In this document: positions 1 to 10,109 of the stretch, piece by piece
Layout: every line of letters starts with the position of its first letter
Numbering within the stretch: the first letter of the stretch is position 1
Origin: CAZSAT01 sp964604675
GTDB taxonomy: Bacteria > Myxococcota_A > UBA796 > CAJQPC01
Assembly: GCA_964604675.1 (NCBI GenBank)
Contig: CAZSAT010000118.1
Coordinates: 1 to 21,396 of the forward strand
Direction of reading: 5' to 3'
DNA: 21,396 bases
Notes under the pieces: model-generated
What the model saw: only the letters and a program-made list of their open reading frames with translations
The model's database searches: none
Told to the model about the DNA's origin: nothing
Translations under genes and position numbers: made by a program

Positions 1-43
1 TCCTACTGACCCGACGTGCCGCAATGCCGGCGGGTCGGTAGGA
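1..43 (+). promoter_or_regulatory. Inverted repeat (hairpin) overlapping the ribosome binding site of the first gene
   Basis: TCCTACTGACCCG (1-13) is complementary to CGGGTCGGTAGGA (31-43). Twelve of 13 positions are Watson-Crick pairs and one is a G-T (G-U in RNA), around a 17-nt loop. The 3' arm runs into the GGAGG (41-45) that serves the GTG start at 53, so in RNA this stem would mask the Shine-Dalgarno. It may be a translational control hairpin, or the terminator stem of a gene that ends upstream of the window. No T-run follows, which argues mildly against an intrinsic terminator. Confidence 0.5.
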
Positions 44-52
44 GGTCTACCA

Positions 53-754
53 GTGCTCAGCGTGCTGATCTCGTCCGCGCTCGCCCAGCCCACCGCGGCC
101 CGGGCCGGCACCCTCGAAGAGCCCGTTCGCCACGAGGTGGGCGTTCGGTACCGCTTCCTGAACGTGCCCGACAACGTGGCGGACTGGTGGCTGCACGGTC
201 CGGACGACAACCCCGAGCTGCCGCCGCGGCCTCACGTGGCGGCCACCGGCGTGGGCATCGACTACCGCATCGGCAAGGGCGTGAACGCCGGCGTGTTCTA
301 CGTGGAGTGGCTCAAGGCCCTGGTGACCGAGGGCTACTTCGACGACCGGGAGGACCCTCCCGACTTCTACGACGGCGACTACATCGTGCCGGTCAACTTC
401 GGTGCGGTGAACCTGGGGGCGGTGTACGAAGCGAACTTCCAGGTGGTCGAGACCGAACGCCTGACGGTGGAGCCCCTGCTCGGCTTCGGGCTCGGCGTGG
501 CCATCCTGACGGGCCGCCTGGAGAACTGGGACGGGCAGATCGACGAGACCACGGGCGATCTGATCGCGCCCTGGGACTGGTACGCGATGAACCCGGACGA
601 CCCCGATGGCGTGTTCGAGATCCCGCCCGCCCTGCCCCTGGTCGACGTGGTGTTCGGGACCCGCTTCGTGATCGACGACCACTACGCGATCCGCGTGGAG
701 GGCGGCTTCCACGTGATGCCGAACGTGGGCGTGACCTTCGGCTACCAGTTCTGA
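53..754 (+). CDS. Outer-membrane beta-barrel-like protein (hypothetical)
   Basis: A 233-residue secreted protein. The GTG start at 53 is chosen because GGAGG (41-45) lies 7 nt upstream and because it gives a short hydrophobic signal ending in SALA, cleaved before Q12. The mature part has alternating amphipathic stretches rich in Tyr, Gly and Val (VGVRYRFLNV, VNLGAVYEANFQV, LLGFGLGVAIL, FGTRFVI, AIRVEGGFHV, GVTFGYQF). It ends in an aromatic F, the usual C-terminal signature for BAM-inserted barrels. By size it would fit an eight- or ten-stranded barrel. No specific family is recognised and no enzymatic motif is seen. It converges on the methyltransferase gene, with 15 bp between stops. The barrel call is inferred from strand pattern and C-terminus. 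Confidence 0.65.
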   Translation: MLSVLISSALAQPTAARAGTLEEPVRHEVGVRYRFLNVPDNVADWWLHGPDDNPELPPRPHVAATGVGIDYRIGKGVNAGVFYVEWLKALVTEGYFDDREDPPDFYDGDYIVPVNFGAVNLGAVYEANFQVVETERLTVEPLLGFGLGVAILTGRLENWDGQIDETTGDLIAPWDWYAMNPDDPDGVFEIPPALPLVDVVFGTRFVIDDHYAIRVEGGFHVMPNVGVTFGYQF

Positions 755-769
755 GCGACCGGGTGGCCG

Positions 770-1504
770 CTACCGGGTGGCCACCACGACCAGGCGCACC
801 GCTTCGTGGTCGTACGGGCGGCCGTCCAGGGCGCCGTAGAGCGCGACCTGGCGGAAGCCCACGCGCAGCAGCAGCCCGCGGAGCACCGCGCCGCTGTACT
901 GCCGGAGCACGAAGGTCTGGTCGGTGCGGGTGCCGTCGGGCTGCACCAGGGTCCAGCGGGTCTCGGTGTGGGTCCATCCCGGCAGGACCTTGACCTGCTC
1001 GATCAAGAGCGTGCCGTCGTCCAGCTCCCAGGCCCGTGAGGGCTGCAGGATCTTCGCCAGGGTCTCCTTGCCGTTGAGCTCCATCAGCAGCTTGCCGCCC
1101 TCCCGCAGGCTGGCGTGGAAGCGCTGGAGCTGCGCCCGGTCGTCGTCGGGATCCGGGAAGTAGCCGAAGCTCGAGAAGAGGTTCACCACGAGGTCGAAGG
1201 CGCCGGGCCGCTCGAAGGTGCGCATGTCGGCCTGCACGAAGGTCGCCGTGGGCGCGCGCAGGCGGGCGGCGTCGAGGTAGCGCGCGGTGCGGTCGACCCC
1301 GACCACCTGGTGCCCGAGCGCGGCGAGCGCTGCGCTGTGGCGCCCGGGACCACAGGGCATGTCGAGCACACGGCATGGCGCGCTCACCCCGGCGAGGGCC
1401 AGCACCTCGGGGATCTCGCGTCGGGCGGCGTCGAGCCGGGTGGCGGTGAACATCACCGCTTCCATCTCGTGCCAGAAGGCGTCGTCGTCGTTCCAGGTGC
1501 TCAT
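770..1504 (-). CDS. Class I SAM-dependent methyltransferase
   Basis: A 244-residue cytoplasmic enzyme with the Rossmann-type methyltransferase core. Motif I is VLDMPCGPGRH (about residues 46-56), the SAM-ribose acidic residue is D71 at the end of strand 2 (HQVVGVD), QADMRTF (91-97) is motif II-like, and FDLVVNLFSSFGYF (103-116) is the post-motif stretch typical of Methyltransf_25/11 proteins. The C-terminal half (TLVQPDGTRTDQTFVLRQYS, then GFRQVALYGALDG) matches the usual beta extension of this group. The substrate cannot be told. It lies 18 bp downstream of the lipoprotein gene on the same strand, so co-transcription is likely. There is no good Shine-Dalgarno, but a TAGGTC hexamer sits 7 nt before the ATG, suggesting an additional leaderless promoter. 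Confidence 0.88.
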   Translation of the reverse strand: MSTWNDDDAFWHEMEAVMFTATRLDAARREIPEVLALAGVSAPCRVLDMPCGPGRHSAALAALGHQVVGVDRTARYLDAARLRAPTATFVQADMRTFERPGAFDLVVNLFSSFGYFPDPDDDRAQLQRFHASLREGGKLLMELNGKETLAKILQPSRAWELDDGTLLIEQVKVLPGWTHTETRWTLVQPDGTRTDQTFVLRQYSGAVLRGLLLRVGFRQVALYGALDGRPYDHEAVRLVVVATR

Positions 1505-1522
1505 GGCCCCGGACCTAACGCT

Positions 1523-2329
1523 CTACTCGGCGTCGCTGACCTCGCCGGTGGTCCAGTCGATCGACGCGAAGGAGACGTACTCGCCCTCGCCCGTCATCGG
1601 CCGGGTCTTGCTCCACTGCAGCACGCCGTCGATGTACACGTTCACCGTGGCGTCGTTGTCTTCCTTGACGATCGAGGTGGGGTAGTCGTGAACGACCACG
1701 GTGTAGGCGCCCTTCTCGGGGCTCGAGAGGTTGATGTTCTCGGGGCCGTTGCCGTAGATGTCGTCGAGGTCGAGCTGCGGGTTGTCGTCGAGATCGCCCT
1801 TGTTGCCCCAGTCCAGCAGGCCGTCGCGGCAGTTGTGGTAGAAGCAGTCGTCGTCGGTCTCCACCACGCCGCCGGGGCGCAGCAGGTGCAGGTCGAGGTC
1901 GTCGCCCTCGATCGCCCAGTAGAGCTCGATCCAGAGGTCTTCGCTCGGCTGGGCCGTGAGGGTGACCTCGCAGGGCTGCGAGCGGAGCGCGTCGCTGTTG
2001 GTGACCACCAACGAGACCACGTAGTCGCCGGCCAGGTCGGGTGCGAAGCCCTCGAGGACGTCGGTGCCCTCGGGCAGGGAGACCGCGGAACCCGGCGGGC
2101 TCGACATCAGCTCCCACTCGAACTTGTCGAGCGACAGGTCGTTCGGGTCGTAGCTCGCGCGGCCGTCGAAGGCGGCCGACTCGAAGGGCGGCGCCACCGG
2201 GTTGGGCGACACGCTGCACACCGCGACCGGGTGGGAGTCGGAGGTCCAGCCGCCGGAGTCGCCCCCGTCGATGTCGTTGGCGTTCTCGATCGCGTAGTCG
2301 TTGCACGCAACGGCGAAGAGCCAGAGCAT
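1523..2329 (-). CDS. Lipoprotein with PKD-like and YfaP-like domains (paralogue 2)
   Basis: A 268-residue lipoprotein. The start at 2329 gives MLWLFAVAC with lipobox Cys9. An upstream in-frame extension exists but overlaps the neighbouring gene and has no signal. Residues around 32-125 look like a PKD/Ig-like domain (PVAVCSVSPNPVAPPFES, SYDPNDLSLDKFEWEL, AGDYVVSLVVTNSD). The C-terminal half carries the WAIEGDDLDLHLLRPGG signature of YfaP-like/DUF2135-type beta domains, with a CFYHNC pair, then PENINL and GAYTVVVHDYP. It starts 14 nt after the stop of its paralogue at 2344-3180 and shares its order and many motifs, so it is a tandem duplicate. It is probably a periplasm-facing or surface structural or binding lipoprotein. 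No catalytic residues are seen and its role is unknown. Confidence 0.8.
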   Translation of the reverse strand: MLWLFAVACNDYAIENANDIDGGDSGGWTSDSHPVAVCSVSPNPVAPPFESAAFDGRASYDPNDLSLDKFEWELMSSPPGSAVSLPEGTDVLEGFAPDLAGDYVVSLVVTNSDALRSQPCEVTLTAQPSEDLWIELYWAIEGDDLDLHLLRPGGVVETDDDCFYHNCRDGLLDWGNKGDLDDNPQLDLDDIYGNGPENINLSSPEKGAYTVVVHDYPTSIVKEDNDATVNVYIDGVLQWSKTRPMTGEGEYVSFASIDWTTGEVSDAE

Positions 2330-2343
2330 CGCGGCCCCCCCTG

Positions 2344-3180
2344 CTAGAGCGGGTTGACCTGGCCGTTCGCCCAGTCGATCTCGGCGAAGTACTCGTAGAG
2401 GTTCTCGCCGACGATGCCGCGGGTCTCCGAGAACATCAGGCCACCGTCGACGTAGATGTTGACCGTGACCTCGTTGTCGGGCTGGTAGGAGCTGCCCGGG
2501 TAGTCGTGCACCACCACCGTGTACACGCCGTCTTCCGGCTCGCCCACGTTGATGTTCTCGGGCCCGGTCATCTGGATGTCGTCCAGGTCGAGCTTCGGGT
2601 TGTCGTCCGGGTTGCCGGAGATGCCCCAGTCCAGGCCGTTGCCCGTGCAGTTGGCGTAGTAGCAGTCGCTGTTCCGCTCGAGGGTGCCGTTGGGTGCGAG
2701 CAGGTGCAGGTCCATGTCGTCGCCCGAGTGCGCCCAGAACATCTCGACCCAGAGGTTCTGCACCGGGATGGCCTCGAGGGTGACCTCGCAGGGCTCCGAC
2801 TCCACGCCGTCTTCGTTTGTGACGACCAGCGTGGCGGTGTAGTCGCCGGCGAGATCCGGGGTGAAGCCGGGGATGGTCTCGGAGCGCGGGTTGTTCAGGT
2901 CGATCGCCGATCCGCTCGGGCTGGCGTCGAGGTTCCAGGACCAGTCGACGATCGCGAGGCCGTTGGGGTCGTAGCTGTCCTCGCCGAGCCAGGTGGCCGA
3001 CTCGAAGGGGGGCGCCACGGGGTTGGGCGTGACGTCGCACACCGCCACGGGCAGGTCGCTCTCGGGCTCCGGCTCGACCTCATCGACGATCTCCTCCGGC
3101 CGTGCCGTGTCGCCTTGCGCATCGGCCTCGGGCACGAGGTCGTAATCCTGGACGCAGCTGATGAGGGCGAGGGTCAGCAT
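2344..3180 (-). CDS. Lipoprotein with PKD-like and YfaP-like domains (paralogue 1)
   Basis: A 278-residue lipoprotein. The start at 3180 gives MLTLALISC with lipobox Cys9, preceded by AGGAG six nt upstream. The longer open frame to 3411 crosses the AT-rich promoter region and is not used. An acidic linker (residues about 15-42, EEIVDEVEPEPESD) leads to a PKD/Ig-like domain (PVAVCDVTPNPVAPPFES, SYDPNGLAIVDWSWNL, AGDYTATLVVTNEDG). The C-terminal domain has FWAHSGDDMDLHLLAPNG, CYYANC, PENINV and GVYTVVVHDYP. Such domains are common in myxobacterial exported proteins. First gene of a likely three-gene minus-strand operon with its paralogue and the methyltransferase. Function unknown, possibly an adhesive or binding surface protein. 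Confidence 0.82.
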   Translation of the reverse strand: MLTLALISCVQDYDLVPEADAQGDTARPEEIVDEVEPEPESDLPVAVCDVTPNPVAPPFESATWLGEDSYDPNGLAIVDWSWNLDASPSGSAIDLNNPRSETIPGFTPDLAGDYTATLVVTNEDGVESEPCEVTLEAIPVQNLWVEMFWAHSGDDMDLHLLAPNGTLERNSDCYYANCTGNGLDWGISGNPDDNPKLDLDDIQMTGPENINVGEPEDGVYTVVVHDYPGSSYQPDNEVTVNIYVDGGLMFSETRGIVGENLYEYFAEIDWANGQVNPL

Positions 3181-3348
3181 TCGGCTCTCCTGGAGTCGGC
3201 CCCTATAAACACCTTTTCTGACAACCTCGCAAGTCAAAAGCCTATGAGCGTCGCGATTCGTGCAGAAACCTGTAGCGAGGACGCTCAGGCTGGGGTCAAA
3301 TGTTCCGATAGGGCAAGACATGGCACCGCTCCCCCCACGGAGGCCCCG
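3181..3348. promoter_or_regulatory. AT-richer divergent intergenic region with likely promoters
   Basis: This 168-bp gap separates the divergent lipoprotein (3180, minus) and small protein (3349, plus) and is visibly lower in GC than the genes. On the minus strand TTGACT (3237-3232) and TATAGG (3207-3202) resemble -35 and -10 boxes, but the 24-bp spacing is too long for a standard promoter, so the pairing is uncertain. GAGCGTC (3246-3252) and GACGCTC (3280-3286) form an inverted repeat. CGTGCAGAA (3259-3267) recurs in the divergent promoter at 6291-6299. No coding signal is seen. Confidence 0.45.
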
Positions 3349-3657
3349 ATGAAGCGCAGTCTGCGTGTCGCGCCCGTGCGCACCCCCGCCTTCCGAGCGG
3401 AAGGCGAACACCTCGTTGGTCAGATGCAGAGCGCTGTGGGTGGCCGGGACGCCTGGAAGCTGATCCTGGCGGCGCGCCGCATGGAGCTCTTGATCGGCGA
3501 TCCGGAAGACGTGGAGATGAACGAGCGCACCGAGGCGATCGAGCGCTTCGCAGCCGCCCGGGCCTTCGAAGAAGCCGGCGAGATCCTCGCTGAGCTGGAG
3601 TGGGCCTTCACCCTCCGCAGCCAGCCGGGGCTCGCGTCGGGGCTCGTGGCCTGCTGA
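3349..3657 (+). CDS. Small helical hypothetical protein
   Basis: A 102-residue cytoplasmic protein I do not recognise. The ATG at 3349 is preceded by GGAGG (3339-3343) with 5-nt spacing. Codon use favours G/C in third positions as in the neighbours, which supports coding. After a basic N-terminus (MKRSLRVAPVRTPAF) the rest is predicted mostly alpha-helical, with Glu/Ala/Leu-rich stretches (DAWKLILAARRMELL, NERTEAIERFAAARAFEEAGEILAELEWAF). No signal peptide, membrane segment or cysteine motif is seen, apart from a C-terminal Cys. It is divergent from the lipoprotein operon and 40 bp upstream of the phospholipase-like gene. It could be a small regulatory or adaptor protein, but nothing in the sequence shows that. 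Confidence 0.65.
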   Translation: MKRSLRVAPVRTPAFRAEGEHLVGQMQSAVGGRDAWKLILAARRMELLIGDPEDVEMNERTEAIERFAAARAFEEAGEILAELEWAFTLRSQPGLASGLVAC

Positions 3658-3685
3658 TCGCCCCCGGCTCGCCCAGCCGAGCCGC

Positions 3686-3691
3686 TAAGCT
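3686..3691 (+). promoter_or_regulatory. Putative -10 element of a leaderless transcript
   Basis: TAAGCT (consensus TANNNT) ends exactly 6 nt before the ATG at 3698. There is no Shine-Dalgarno in the gap, so transcription starting 6-7 nt after the hexamer would begin at or near the start codon. The same hexamer and spacing occur before 13528 and 17676. No convincing -35 is visible. Confidence 0.5.
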
Positions 3692-3697
3692 GTCCGC

Positions 3698-4894
3698 ATG
3701 CTCTTCGCGCTGCTGGGCCAGGCGCTCGCCAACGGCCAGACCACCCACATCTGGATCGCCCTGGAGGCGGTCGACCACGTGCAGGACGCCGAGCTGCGCG
3801 CGCTGCTCGAACGCACCGACCTGCACGCCCGCTACGTGTCCGGATCGCAGTTCCCCGACGGCGGGTACGCGGTGAGCGACGGCTACGGCGAGCTCGCCCA
3901 CTGGGAGCCCTTCCAGAGCGCCTACCTGGCCTGGATCCAGGAGCGCTACACCCAGCCCTGGGACGAGGAAGCGCTCGCCCACATCGCCTTCCTGTTGGGC
4001 CTCGGCGCCCACGGCATGGCCGACCAGGTGTTCGACGCGCTCTACATGGAGCGGGCGAAGAAGGTGCACGACGCGGAGCAGGACTGGGGTGCGGTGAGCT
4101 TCGACGAGGCCACCGATGTGATCTGGGCCCTGGAGGTGGGGCCGCAGGAGCCGGCCGACGACGTGCCCTACGAGGTGATGAGCGAGCTGATGCTGTCGGC
4201 GGTGGGCCACACGGTGAGCGTGGAGACCCTGCAGGACGGGCAGCTCCTGCTGGGCGTGGCGGTGAACGGCGTGGCGTTCCTGTCGACCAACGAGGAGCTG
4301 GTGCAGGGCTACCGGGACGCCTACCCGTGGGGCACCGCGAACCTGACCGATCCGAGGGTCGCCGGCAGCCCGCCCTTCGAGGCGGAGATCGTGGGCGCCT
4401 ACCTCGACAGCCTGTGGAACAAGCTGCACGGGCGCGATCCAGGCGCCACCCTGGGCAGCTGGCCACGCGATGGAGACTATGGGCACCCCACCGAGGCGGC
4501 GTCGGCGGACTCGTGGGTGAGCGTGGTGTTCGCCGAGCAGCAGACCGGCGTGGCCGAGGGCGCGGTCACCGTGAGCGGTCCCGACGGCGAGGTCGCGGTG
4601 GACGGGCACCTCTTCTACTCGGCGTCGGTGCTGAACCTGGTGGCTGCCGAGGACTACGCCGCCAACGCCACCTACACGATCGAGGTGGGCGAGGGGCAGG
4701 AGTCGATCCACGGCACCTCGGTGGCTGCAGGCGACCGCTTCAGCTTCTCCACGGCTCCGTGGCCGGAGGCCCCAGACACGGCGCAGGACACGGCCGACGC
4801 CGGCACCTCCGAAGCCGGGTGCGGCTGCGGAGGCGGCGCGTCGGGCTGGTGGTTGCTGGCGCTGGCGGGCCTGGCCCGACGCCGTCAGGCCTGA
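3698..4894 (+). CDS. Zinc-dependent phospholipase C-like protein with MYXO-CTERM tail
   Basis: A 398-residue exported protein. A short signal (MLFALLGQALA) precedes a domain matching the zinc-dependent phospholipase C/P1-nuclease-like fold. Candidate metal ligands follow in family order: H17 and H27 (THIWIAL, DHVQDAE), D54 (FPDGGY), H68 (AHWEPFQSAY), H95, H105 and D109 (LGLGAHGMADQVFDAL). The second half contains beta-rich sequence (SVVFAEQQTGVAEGAVTVSG). It is followed by a D/T/A linker, GCGCGGG, a hydrophobic helix and RRRQA: a MYXO-CTERM tail, recognised in this group by a myxosortase-type protease for surface anchoring. Likely a cell-surface lipid hydrolase, but activity is inferred from motifs. 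The start codon lacks a Shine-Dalgarno and is probably leaderless. Its last ten bases overlap the convergent DUF2330 gene. Confidence 0.8.
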   Translation: MLFALLGQALANGQTTHIWIALEAVDHVQDAELRALLERTDLHARYVSGSQFPDGGYAVSDGYGELAHWEPFQSAYLAWIQERYTQPWDEEALAHIAFLLGLGAHGMADQVFDALYMERAKKVHDAEQDWGAVSFDEATDVIWALEVGPQEPADDVPYEVMSELMLSAVGHTVSVETLQDGQLLLGVAVNGVAFLSTNEELVQGYRDAYPWGTANLTDPRVAGSPPFEAEIVGAYLDSLWNKLHGRDPGATLGSWPRDGDYGHPTEAASADSWVSVVFAEQQTGVAEGAVTVSGPDGEVAVDGHLFYSASVLNLVAAEDYAANATYTIEVGEGQESIHGTSVAAGDRFSFSTAPWPEAPDTAQDTADAGTSEAGCGCGGGASGWWLLALAGLARRRQA

Positions 4895-4896
4895 CG
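4883..4896. repeat. 14-bp perfect palindrome encoding both convergent C-termini
   Basis: CGTCAGGCCTGACG is its own reverse complement. On the plus strand CGT CAG GCC TGA (4883-4894) encodes the terminal RQA-stop of the phospholipase-like protein. On the minus strand the same codons (4896-4885) encode the terminal RQA-stop of the DUF2330 protein. The two stop codons therefore sit inside each other's final codons, giving a 10-bp convergent overlap. Confidence 0.9.
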
Positions 4897-6183
4897 CCGC
4901 CTCACGCCAAGGGCCACGAGCGCCCACAGGCCCATGCCGGCCACGCCACCGGTCGAGCAGCCGAACAGCCCGCCGCCGTCGTCTTCCTCGTCGAACACGA
5001 AGCCGTCGTCGTCGACGAAGCCCTCGCTCTCGCAGCTGCCGGGGGTGGGGTCCCAGCCGTAGCCGCAGATCGGGTAGCGGTCCTCGAGGTAGGTCTCGTG
5101 CTGGATGTACCGCTGCTGGGTCTGCTCATCGAGGCCGGTGAAGTACAGGCCCACGTCGGTCTTGGCCTGCTCGGCGGTGTACCGCATGTGCAGGCGGGTG
5201 AAGTACACGTCGTAGATCGTGCGGTAGTCCTGCTCGTAGCCGAGGGTGTAGAGGTCGGCTTCGTCCGGCGGGGTGCCGGTGCAGGGATCGCAGCCGCTGC
5301 CGCCCCAGGCGTACTCGGTGACGTAGCCGGCCTGGTCGCCGCGGTCCCAGGTCTCGGTGAAGGTGCGGGCGTAGTACGCGCCGAAGGTCTCGTCGCCGTC
5401 GGGCTCCCAGAGGCACTCGTCCTCGATCTCGAACTCGGGGTAGCTCGAGATGGCGACGCGGCCATTCTGGTAGCTGTTCAGGGCGTAGATGATCAGGTCC
5501 TGGGGGCCGCGAGCGTTGAGCGTGCCCAGGCGCACCGGCACCGAGAAGGCCTCGCTGTCGTAGGTCAGCTGCAGCGGGGAGAGCACGTCGCCCGGCTGCA
5601 CGCCGGCGTCCTCGAACACCCGCGCCGCCAGGAAGTACATGCCGGCGTCGATGTACTCCTGGAGCATGATCTGGCTCTCTTCGGGCACGGCGTAGCCGTT
5701 GTCGGACAGCCAGGTGAAGAGCCCTGCGGACTGCTCGGCGGAGAGCACGACGATCGCGTACTCGCCCACCACGTACTGGGCCTCGACCTCCACGCCGCCG
5801 GCGCCGGTGTCGGCCACGCCACCATCCTCGGCGGTGGCGAAGTCCACGCCGCTGTCGCCGTACTGGTAGAAGTCCTCGCACACGTACTCGACGAGCCGGG
5901 GCTCGGAGTACTGGTCCAGGCGGTCGAACACGGCCGGGTCGACCACGTGGACCATGTCTTCCTCGACCACCTCGGGCACCGGCAGCACCATCGCGAAGTC
6001 GGCGAAGGACCCGTGCACGTCGTTGCGCATGGTCAGGGTGGTGCGGGTGTCGTTGCGCACGATGGCGACCTGCCCGACGTCGGCGTAGAGCTCGGCGCCG
6101 GCGCCGCCGACGTAGGTGCCACAGAAGGCGAAGGCGCTCGACGGCGCCATCACGGCGGCGGCGATGGTTGCGATGCGTCGCAT
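4885..6183 (-). CDS. DUF2330 family protein with MYXO-CTERM tail
   Basis: A 432-residue exported protein. The signal MRRIATIAAAVMAPSSAFA is cleaved before FCGTYVG, a typical DUF2330 mature N-terminus. Family motifs follow: VAIVRNDTRTTLTMRND, DFAMVLPVP, FDRLDQYSEPRLVEY (residues about 40-100), then FTWLSDNGYAVP, YFLAARVF and LGTLNARGPQDLIIYAL. A Cys-rich segment (GGSGCDPCTG) and a conserved YTLGYEQDYRTIYDVYFTRLHMRYT block come near the end. The C-terminus is GGGLFGCSTGG, a hydrophobic helix and RRRQA, a MYXO-CTERM-type sorting tail. The ATG at 6183 has AGAGAGGA upstream. DUF2330 has no established function; surface exposure is inferred from the tail. It converges on the phospholipase-like gene and is divergent from the MopE-repeat lipoprotein across a symmetric promoter. 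Confidence 0.9.
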   Translation of the reverse strand: MRRIATIAAAVMAPSSAFAFCGTYVGGAGAELYADVGQVAIVRNDTRTTLTMRNDVHGSFADFAMVLPVPEVVEEDMVHVVDPAVFDRLDQYSEPRLVEYVCEDFYQYGDSGVDFATAEDGGVADTGAGGVEVEAQYVVGEYAIVVLSAEQSAGLFTWLSDNGYAVPEESQIMLQEYIDAGMYFLAARVFEDAGVQPGDVLSPLQLTYDSEAFSVPVRLGTLNARGPQDLIIYALNSYQNGRVAISSYPEFEIEDECLWEPDGDETFGAYYARTFTETWDRGDQAGYVTEYAWGGSGCDPCTGTPPDEADLYTLGYEQDYRTIYDVYFTRLHMRYTAEQAKTDVGLYFTGLDEQTQQRYIQHETYLEDRYPICGYGWDPTPGSCESEGFVDDDGFVFDEEDDGGGLFGCSTGGVAGMGLWALVALGVRRRQA

Positions 6184-6230
6184 GGGTCCTCTCTCTTGCG
6201 GGACTGCCCCGTCCCAGGCTCAGGGTTCCC

Positions 6231-6243
6231 TGCCCGCCGGGCA
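6231..6243 (-). repeat. Short inverted repeat in the DUF2330 leader
   Basis: TGCCCG-C-CGGGCA is a 6-bp-arm inverted repeat with a one-base centre, about 50 nt upstream of the DUF2330 start. It is more likely a protein-binding dyad than a hairpin, because the centre is too small for a loop. Its role is not known. Confidence 0.3.
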
Positions 6244-6244
6244 C

Positions 6245-6309
6245 GGTCAAGTCGCTTCTGCACAAACCATGCGCTCGATCCGCGCTGTGGCGTGCAGAAC
6301 TGACTGACC
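6245..6309. promoter_or_regulatory. Symmetric divergent promoter/operator region
   Basis: GGTCAAGTCGCTTCTGCAC (6245-6263) and GTGCAGAACTGACTGACC (6292-6309) form a long imperfect inverted repeat: 8 perfect outer bases (TTCTGCAC/GTGCAGAA), then GACT and GACC with one indel, over a 28-bp centre. The arms contain -35-like elements on each strand (TTGACC minus at 6250-6245, CTGACC plus at 6304-6309). The symmetry suggests one regulator controlling both the DUF2330 and the MopE-repeat genes. A third copy of CGTGCAGAA lies at 3259-3267. Confidence 0.45.
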
Positions 6310-6326
6310 CGGAGCGCGTCCGTGGC

Positions 6327-6335
6327 TGCTACAGT
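6327..6335 (+). promoter_or_regulatory. Extended -10 promoter element for the MopE-repeat gene
   Basis: TGCTACAGT fits the extended -10 form TG-N-TANNNT. It would place the transcription start near 6342, giving a leader of about 20 nt that contains the GGAGG (6352-6356) of the GTG start at 6361. The nearest -35-like CTGACC (6304-6309) is 20 bp away, longer than usual, consistent with dependence on the extended -10. Confidence 0.45.
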
Positions 6336-6360
6336 GGCGCCTCCGGGGACCGGAGGTCCT

Positions 6361-10098
<3,738 letters not shown>

Positions 10099-10109
10099 CG
10101 CGCGAGGCC

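Noticed and set aside
1115..2347. A long plus-strand open frame opposite the methyltransferase and lipoproteins
   Set aside because: It is a shadow with Val/Ala/Arg-rich translation and no recognisable motif. The minus strand has SAM motifs, a lipobox and PKD sequence.
3202..3237. A standard sigma-70 promoter for the 3180 lipoprotein made of TTGACT and TATAGG
   Set aside because: The hexamers are 24 bp apart, well outside the usual 16-18 bp, so I report the region only as AT-rich and promoter-like.
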